DNA from: Prorocentrum cordatum
Taxonomy: Eukaryota; Sar; Dinophyceae; Prorocentrales; Prorocentraceae
Assembly (NCBI GenBank): GCA_963575745.1
Contig: CAUYUJ010018486.1
Coordinates: forward strand, 1-42,500
Direction: 5' to 3'
DNA length: 42,500 nt
Position 1 is the stretch's first letter, and every line of letters starts with the position of its first letter. This document shows positions 25,789-34,700 of this stretch, one piece after another. The notes under the pieces are model-generated. The model searched no databases, was not told where the DNA came from, and saw nothing but the letters and a program-made list of their open reading frames with translations. The translations under genes were made by a program, and so were the position numbers.

Positions 25789-28700
25789 CCTGGCCTCGTC
25801 CAGGGCGATGGCGCCGATCGCTGCCTGGACGGTCGCCTTCGGCAGCCACGCCAGCGCGGTGAAGAGGCGCTCCTGCCAGCGGAGGCCGCGCCCGCCCACC
25901 GCCACGTAGGCCATGCAGCAGCGGACTGGCAGGCTGCACGCCAGCATGGCCAGCCCCAGGCCCACGACCCTCGCCTGTGACCAGCCTCGAGCTGGTCCCC
26001 GTCCCTGAGATCGACGAGCCCAAGGCGACGACGATCTCAGGGGTGCACTTTCAGAAACCGAGGGGGCCTCTGTAAGATCGACGCCGCGGGATGGAGATGC
26101 CGACCATGGGGGTGCGGCAGGTTCGTGTCGAGCCGACTTCGGCGCTGGGATCTGACACCGCGGGGATCGCTCAACCTTGAGCGATCGGCCGTTCCCGAAA
26201 CATCAGATCGTTCAACAGCGACCGATTCTGGGTCTCCAGCGGCGCTAGGCGTTGAAACGCCGGCGGCGCGGGCGCCGCTGGTCGACACGACGCGAACCTA
26301 CCGTGGGGATGTGTGCTCAGGCTGGTTGTCGCCTCCAGCGCGTCCACGGCCACCGCGCAGCCCACCAGGCCGAAAAGCAGGGGCTGCGCGACCGTGTTCC
26401 ACACCTCTGAAGGGGCCCAGGGACACAAACAAATACACACACACACACAAATGCCAGGATTCCCTTTTTTATCATTTTCTGGGTTTCTGACTTCCCCCAC
26501 TTCCCATATTAGGAGGCAAACAAGCCTACCTCGCTTTTGACCACCCTCGCTTCCAAGAGATACCAAGCGATGCCAAGCTGCGGCCTGTACTGGTCAAGCC
26601 GCTTGACGAGGAGGCGCGTGGTATGTCCTGGTTTTGCCTGGAAGCGAAAGCGGGGTACGTAATTCACGCTGAGACATATGTTCGCATATTTTCCTGAGAA
26701 TCGACGATCAATTCTCCGTGATATTTTTTCCCTCCTGAACCTCCCCGAGCAGGGCGGCCACCGGCTTCGTCTCCGCCTTGCCCCACCCGCCCACGGCCCG
26801 CACGGCCAGGCCCAGCGTGGAGAGGGCGGACGCTCCTCCGCGGGCGCGGAGCAGTACAGTACTCGGCCTGACCCAAGGAACGAAGCACCTGTTTTTTTTC
26901 CAAGTAAGTCTACGAAGTCCGAAGGAACACACCAGGGGGCTCGCCGCCGAAGAGGCAGCGGAACGCATGCAAACGAAAGGAAGGACCGAGCCCCTTTTGA
27001 AAAGTAAGTATTCCTGAGTCAAGCCGGATCCTGTACTCTGAGTTTCCCAATAAGCGTCGGGTGGGCGTCACCCCCGCCAGCAGCCCCACATCGACCCCCG
27101 TCGCGGGCAGTCACCGCGCGCCGAAGGCGCTCCGACCCCCGTCGCGGCACGACGACGAGGCGAGGTTGACCCCCGTCGTGGGGGTACCCCGCCCACGCTT
27201 GTTAAGAAACCCAGAAGATGGAATGAACGATTCCGCGATCGGGGACGCTTGTCCTGGTGCAGCTGGGAAATTTACACCCCACCTGCCACCGTACAGTAGG
27301 AGCCCGACCACAAGAGACCTTCCACAAGAAGCCCGATCCTAACCCCAGGACGTCGGTTGACTCATGGTGTGGGAGCGTCACGCCTTCCATAGCAGAACCA
27401 TCGAAACCAAGGAAACGCGGGGCACCCTGGAGGCAAGCAGGGTGTTTCTTGGCATGGGCCCCCACCGCAGCTGCATATAGACTTTCCAGCCGCCCTGGGG
27501 CAGGCGCCCACGATCGCCGAAAAAGAGTGTATATCACATATCGTTCTGCGCCCGCTAAGCTCCAGAGAACCCGGCCCTCTTCAGCGCGAGGGCGCTAACC
27601 ACTGCAACACTCAGCAGCCATGCGCCCCGTGCCTGCGGGCTGACGGCGGCGGCCTTGGCGGGAGGTCGCTCCCCGACGGCGGTGCTTTCTGCCTCTGGCG
27701 CGCGCGTCACCGCTACGAGCAGCGCGCCCCCGATCTCGCCTGCCGCCAAGCCCAGCAGCAGCTCCAGAGGCGCCCGGGCGTAGTCCATCCAGCCAGAGGC
27801 CTCCCCGAAGGCGAAGCCCAGGCAAATGCCGAATCCAGCGATGGCCAGCACATCGTCCAAGGGCGCCGCTGCCACCACCATTGTCGGGATGCCCGTGGCG
27901 GTTCCGTAGCCGCGCTCCTCGGAGCAGGGCGACTTGAGACAACGGCAGCTCAAAATCGGTCCCCGGACCCCTCCCTGGGTCCAAATGCACCAGTTTTCCG
28001 GAGCTGCGTCCAGCCGTGGCGACAAGGCCAACTACCGTTTGCTCGACTCGCCTTCCTCTGAGCTCCTGCAGCGACAGCAGGGACGGCACGACGACCGCCG
28101 GCGATATCGCCGCGACCACGAACCCGAGCATCCCCGCCCACGCGGGTGGGAACTCCAGCAGCACCGCGGACATGCCGGCCACAACGGCTGCCTCTCGGGG
28201 GACTACAGACATGCGGATACCGCTGATCCTCGGCGCTCTCCTCCCCCTTCTGATCGGGACAGCCGTGGCGGCGAGAGCTCCGCGGGAGGCCTAGCAAAGC
28301 AAGAACGTTGGATGGGCATCGGTATCCGTACTGTCGAGACTGAGTGCAGCGGACACCCGAGAAAACAAGAGTCTCTTCCCAGGGCAGCGGGCAGCCCATG
28401 CCCCAAGCAAAAGTGAAGAAGACACGAACCGCGGAAGACAGGACTCCGGGAGCAACCTCGACGTTGAAGGATAGACCTACGTAACCAGACCCGACTGCAT
28501 GACTGCTTCCTCCTCCAAAGGCCTCCCAAATTGGGTCTGAGTAGATGAAGTCGGAGCATCGTGCCGCAACGCCGAGGCACTATCGACGCATTGGCAATGC
28601 ATCCACGACGTCGGCGAGGCATCGGCAACGTGGAAAAGACTGGGCCCCACATCGAGCTGCATTGCCGATGCCTCGGCGATGAGCCGCGACCCTCTAACAC

Positions 28701-31700
28701 CACCAACTCGGACCCCATTTGGAAGGCCTAGAATCCGAACCGATGGGAGGCGGAGGTGGAGTTCGCAGTTCGCCACGCGCTCGACAAATTCCAAGCCCTA
28801 CCCGCCGCCGCCCATCGAATTGCCTGAACCGTTGATCGGCGACAATAACTGTGTTGAGCAAGGACCGACCGTCCCGGCATTCTAGGCCTACCGCGAAATG
28901 TTTTTAGAACCCAGAAATGTTCGAATAACAAAACAATGTTCTCAGAACATTAACCCGATGTGTTCAAACGAGACAGACTCAGCCAGAAATGTTCTAAGAA
29001 CATGTCGTGCAAACCACGAGCGGTTCTGAGAACATTCTTTGGTGGGCCTATAGGCGAGCCAGGACGCTTCGCCACTGCTTGACTGTGGGTTCCCCACGCT
29101 TCGGATGCCGCTTCCTCCTCCGAGCCTCCGCCAGGCAGGGCAGCACGGCCAGGCGCGCCACGACCAGCCGCAGGCGCCTCAGTGCCTCGAGGTCGAAGGA
29201 CAGGCCGGCGCGGCAGAGAATGAGCGTCACCGCCGCGGTCGCTTTGCCACCCCGAGGGCCAGGGCGGAGTTCGGACGTTTGCGGAGGCTTCCAGGACGTG
29301 TTCGGATATTAGGCAGTTCCCCAAATCAGTGCTTGCACCTAGGGGTTCTCACTTCTGCTCTTTAGCAATGGGATGCGAGTGCCAGGGCTTCGCCACGTGC
29401 CTGGCTGTGGGCGCCTGGTGGCCCCCCCATTGGTGGTGATTGAGGGCAGACGGCGGGGGTAGACGGGTTGGTGTGGTAGCGGGTTGGGCAAGCTGGGCTA
29501 CTTGGCAAGTCTGCGGGTGGGATGGTTGGGAGGGTTGGGCTGGCTTGTGAGCTGGCTGAGGCAATTCGTTTTGGCTGGTACCGCTAATCCCTGGACCTCT
29601 CCAGGCGTGCACTCTGACTAAGATTTCGAGGCCAATCCAGCCGTGGCGACGAGGGCCTCCCAGGAGAAAACGACGGAAGGCATATTGGTACCCGTTCCTC
29701 CTCTGACCCGCGCCTCCCCGAAGCACTCCCGCCACGGCGACATGCTCCAGAGCGGTGCACCCACTGGCCCTCGGGGACCGGCCGGCCGACCGCGGCGTCA
29801 GGGCCAGCAGGCGTACCTAGAGGCCTCCTAGATGGGGTAGGAGTAGATGGGGTCGGAGGATCGCGCCGCACACCGATACATCGGCGATGCATCGGCGATG
29901 CATCGTCGACGTCGGCGATGCATCGGCAACGTCGACGTGAAGCAAATCGGCCTGCACACCGAGCAGCCTCGGTGATGCATCGGCGATGCGGCGCGATCCT
30001 CCGATCCCCCTGGGCCCCTCTGCTGCTCGGCTCCCATCTAGGAGGTCTAGAGCACCACGGAGGACCAGCGCCCGTCGACCCGGGCGCCCACGCGCTCGCC
30101 GACGTAGGGCAGGTTGCGGAGCAGCAGGCCAGCGCACAGCATGCCCAGCAGCGGCGGCAGCCCGGCCGCGCCGGTCAGCTGCCCAGCCGCCACCTCGTGG
30201 GGGCGCCAGGAGGTGGTCCCACGGGCGACGGGCAGACTCAAGTCCAGATGTGCTCTCGCTGCGAGAAAGCCACGACGGGAGGGCTTGGGCAACGTTCGGT
30301 ATCCAGCGGCCCTCGCCCGGCCCCAGGGACCGTCGAAGGACGGGTGCTGAGTTCAGACCCCTGAGATGATTTCTGCATCACGTCGACCCCCAGGAGTCTG
30401 GACCCATCCCCCGGGACCGGTTCTTCATCCGGAGTTGATCTTTTGTCGGCTCCGCGGCCTGGCAAGGGCCCCAAAAGGCCGAAAACAGCGAAAAACCTCG
30501 CGTCGTGATTTGTTCATGACTCCGAGGGGGGTCTGGAAGGACAGGGTCGAACCTATCCCTAAGACTAACAGGCCAAAAGTCGACGACAATCTCAGGGATG
30601 CGCCCTCAGAAACGGCGGGAATCCCTAAGATCGGCATCGAGATGAGGCGATGCCGATCATAGGGATAGGGATATGTTCCAGGCTGGTGATGGGAGGGCAG
30701 GGTCAGGACATCCAGGGGGGCCCGTAGTGAGATACTCAAGCGTCGGACGTCTGAGTCCGGACGGAGGAGAGGCGACGACACCACCACCAGGGGGGGGGGG
30801 CACCTGCAGCGATGGGGGTCCGATGTGCCTCCCCGGCCTCGAGCGAGAGAGCAGCAGGACCGCACCGTCTGTCGGTGGCCACATGTGACCCCCCCAGGAT
30901 CTCGAAGGGGGGGGGCTCGTTTCGCTCGGGGGTTCCCGAGCGGAGGGAACCCTCACCCCCCCTGAGAAATCGTGGGGGGTGCAGGGTTCACATGTGGCCG
31001 CTGAATCTGAAGGGGCCCAGGGACACACAAACAAATACACACAAATACCAGCGTTCCCCACATGTTCCCAAATCCTCTGGAGTTTCGTCTCCCCCCACTT
31101 CCCATATTTTCCCATGTTTTCCTGGGGATCGACGATTCATTGTGCCTGTGTGTTCCTTCCCCTCCTGAGAACCTCGCGCTGGTGCTGTCGCCGCCCCTCC
31201 CTGCTCCGATATCCACACCGCCGTGCACCGGCGGCCTGCACGACGGGGCGCGACCCCACGGGGTGCGCGCGCCCGTGGGCGCGCTGCCCGCGGCATCCGT
31301 GGGGCCGCGGCCGAGGGAGTCCAGACCGCGAGGCCCTGTATATGGATGCGCCTTCCTCCTCCTCCTCCTCCTCCTCCTCCTCCTCCTCCTCCTCCTCCTC
31401 CTTTTCATTCCGATCACCGGGACCCTTGTCGCGCCAGTTTTGCGCAGCCCGGCGGGCCCCCTGGGCCTTGCGAGCGGCGCCCGTGCGGCAAGACGGAGCC
31501 AGGACCGGGCCAAAATAGAACCGGGACAGAGCGGGATCTGTGGGACCGGGCAGTTTTGGAAAGCTCTGAAGGCGTCCTGAACGCTCTGGAACGATTTATC
31601 CTGGTCCTGGGCCCGCCCGATCAAGGCCTCCCTGGCTTCAGGAACTGGGGGGGCCGCCTCGGGCTGGACCCTTGGCATCCCCCGGCCACCGCCAGCACGA

Positions 31701-34700
31701 AGACGGTGAGCAGCGCGAACAGCGGGCCACCCGGAGCACCATCGCTCGGCGGCGCGCAAAACAGGGGGCGGGCGCGGGTTGGTGGGCGCCCTCTGGGGAG
31801 ACACCCCCGCATCTCGGGAGCCGCCCTCCCGAAGCCGCCTCCTCTCGGGAGGCCCTCCGAGCAGGAGGGCGCGATCCCTTTTGGGCAACCTTCCCTCGTG
31901 AGACCCTTGTGCCTTCCAAGGGGGCCAGTCTCCCCGCTCGCCCTGCCGCTTTCCGCTCACCCGCCCGCGCCTGCCTTGCCGTGGCGTCGGAGTCGCCACG
32001 GAAGGGTTGTCAACCGGCCCTCTGATCGTGCGCGGTTGAAAGGGATTCCTCTTCCAACCCCCCTTGCTCCTTTCGGGGAGGGGTTATCGCTGTTCCCAAA
32101 CACCCCTTCCCACACTCAATTGGTGACAAACCATGGGCGCTGCCGCCCCCCCACCATCCCTTAAAAAAAACCGGGCAAAGTGCACTTTGCGTCAAAATTT
32201 GGATCATGCGCGGACGCCCCGCGATCACATTGCATTGATTGTGTGGCAGGCCGCGATCACCTTGCATCGATTGGGACTACATTATGCGCGTGCGCGCCGC
32301 GACTACTTTGAAATAGTTTTTGGCGGGGAAGGCGGGGCGGGTGGCATGTTGTCTGCTATGTGCAGTGCCCCCCGACCATCCTTGGCAGATCAAAACGAGC
32401 AAAATGCACACTGCACCAAATCAGGATTACGTGCGGGCGCCCCGCGATCACTTTGCAGTGGTTCAGGACCGGGACGGCGGGCGGGCCGGCAAATTGCCTG
32501 CTGTACGCAGGCCCACAGTCGTTGTCAAAAGCACGTGCCAAATCATTGCACGTGTACGCACACAGTAGACAATACTGGCAAACCCGCCGCCACAGCGCAC
32601 TGGTTTTTGACAGGGACGGCGAGAGGGTGGCCTGTGGCACCTGGCGCGCGTGGCGCACCTGGCATGAGCGGCGCACCTCGCGAACATCGTGCACGTGGCT
32701 GAAGTCTGCATTGAGACCCGAGGGTTGTCGATGACGGCCCCTGCCTATGATGAAACCCGGGCGATACTTAAGCGCTCCCGCTGGAAACTTGATCCGTGTT
32801 CCCTATTGATACACACCCCCTCGCAAGCGAAAACCAGCCAACCAGGAACCATGATCACCCCCCGGCACCATCCATCAACAAAAACAATACAAAACGCACT
32901 TTATCGGGAGAATGCGCGGCCAACCCGATACGCCCCCCCCTACCATCCCTGCCAAATAACTCCGACGGTAGGGCCCCTCATGATAATATAGTTAGATTGT
33001 AAGTCGTTCGGTCCTCTTCGCCCTGACCGAACACCCCCTCTCGTTTTCTGTTGCGCCTCCTCCCCATCCTCATATTCCGTGTTATCCTCGTCCTCCGCCT
33101 CCCCCTCCTGATCGCCCTCGTTGTTAGATATTCCCTGTTCTTTTTCGTATTGTTCGTCCACCTCCTCCTCCACCACTCCTCTTCTTCTTCTTATTATTCT
33201 TCTTCTTCTTATTATTATTATTATTATTCTTCTTCTTCTTCTTCTTCTGATTCTGCTTCTTCTTCTTCTTCTGCTTCTGTTTCTTCTTCTTCTTCGTCTT
33301 CTTCTTATTCTTCTTCTTCTTCTTATTCTTATTATTCTTCTTATTCGTCGTCTTCTTCTTCTTCTTATTCTTATTCTTATTATTCTTCTTCTTATTCTTC
33401 TTCTTATTCTTCTTCTTCTTCGTCTTCTTCTTCTTCTTCTTATTCTTCTTCTTCTTCTTCTTCTTCTTCTTATTCGTCTTCTTATTCTTCTTCTTCGTTT
33501 TCTTCTTCGTCTTCTTCTTCTTCTTATTCTTCTGTTTCTTCTTCTTCTTCTTCTTCCTCTTCCTCTTCCTCTTCCTCTTCCTCCTCCTCCTCCTCCTCCT
33601 CCTCCTCCTCCTCCTCCTCCTCCTCCTTCTCCTCCTTCCCTTCCCTCATCTCCATCCCGCCTGCTTTCCTCATGCATCGTTCCTTCCCCCTGGCAGGGGG
33701 GGCGCGTGCCGATTTTCCTCGGCGCCCTCGCCGCAAAGTCCGGCAGTGGCGCGCTCTCCGATGGCAAAACCGCGAAGTCGTCGGGGCAGCGGCCGTTGGG
33801 ACAACCCCGCGAGCCGCTGGAGCGCGAGAGCTAGCCGTTGGGACAACCCTGCAGGCACCGAGCTAGCCGCGGCCGGTCTCAAGCAGGAGGCAGCACGAAG
33901 TTCAGCTCTGCCGCAAACTGCTGCGCCTCAGCCCTGGAGCCCACTGCTCCCTTGTCGAACTCATCGACCGCCTTGTGACTAGGGAGGGGGCCCCCGCCTG
34001 ACACTTCCTTGCACTTCACTCACAGACGCGTGAGTAACGCCTCGTGATGTGCACCTGTGGGGTGGTCAAATGCTTTGCCTGATAGCGTCTGCCGATGACA
34101 TGATGACCCGCTCGGATTACCAACATGGAATGCAGGCCCCAAAGGGAGGCGGCTCCCGCCTGAGACTTCCTCGCTATCCACTCACAAACGAAACCCCCGC
34201 GTGAGACGACCTCCATATTCAACCCAGAGGAGCCGAAAAGCGACGACAGATTGCAGTTTTCTGATGACCCGCTCGGATTACCGACATGAAGCGCGGACCC
34301 TATAAGGAGGCGGCTCCCGCCTGAGACTTCCTCGCAAGTCATTCAAAGACGAGGCTTCCGCCTGAGACTTCCTTCATATTCACTCCAGAGGAACCCACAA
34401 GTGAAGACTGTGACAAGTTTCCGATGACCCGCTCGGATTACCAACATGAAATGCGGGCCCCATGAGAAGGAGGCTCTCGCCTGAGACGTCCTCGCAATTC
34501 ACTCACAAACGAAGTTCCCGCCTGAGACTTCTTCCATCTTCACTTCAGAGGAACTTAAACATGATGATTGTTACAAGTTTCCGATGACCCGCTCGGATTA
34601 CCACAGTGAAATGCGGGCCCTTAGGGAAGGGGCTCTCGCCTGAGACTTCCCCGCAACACTCACAAACAGAGTTCCTACCTGAGACTTCCTCCATATTCAG

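Larger units (their letters stand above)
28192..29125 (-). other. Antiporter intron 5 (GC-AG), with nested elements
   Basis: The junctions share GAGGC. It contains the TIR element 28519-28729 and palindromic TGTTCTnAGAACA words at about 28935-29035. The terminal inverted repeat is weak, about CTCGG(A)GGGA. Confidence 0.65.
32954..33979 (-). mobile_element. Truncated second copy of the Helitron 3' tail
   Basis: On the minus strand, 33978-33879 encode a C-terminal helicase remnant (KAVDEFD, then SRAEAQQFAAELNFVLPPA and TGA) matching the end of the frame at 18562. Two stem-loop repeats follow, the first 22 nt after the stop. Then come GACGACTTCGCGG, GCGCCGAGGAAAATCGGC, a long GAA/GAG tract and TTATCATGAGGGG plus CCGTCGGAGTTATTT, the same order as 18640-19047. 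Upstream similarity ends abruptly at 33979, next to a satellite array. Confidence 0.88.

Noticed and set aside
33051-33866. Ser- and Leu-rich plus-strand ORFs
   Set aside because: They arise from the TTC/TCC tract of the truncated Helitron tail and run antisense to it.
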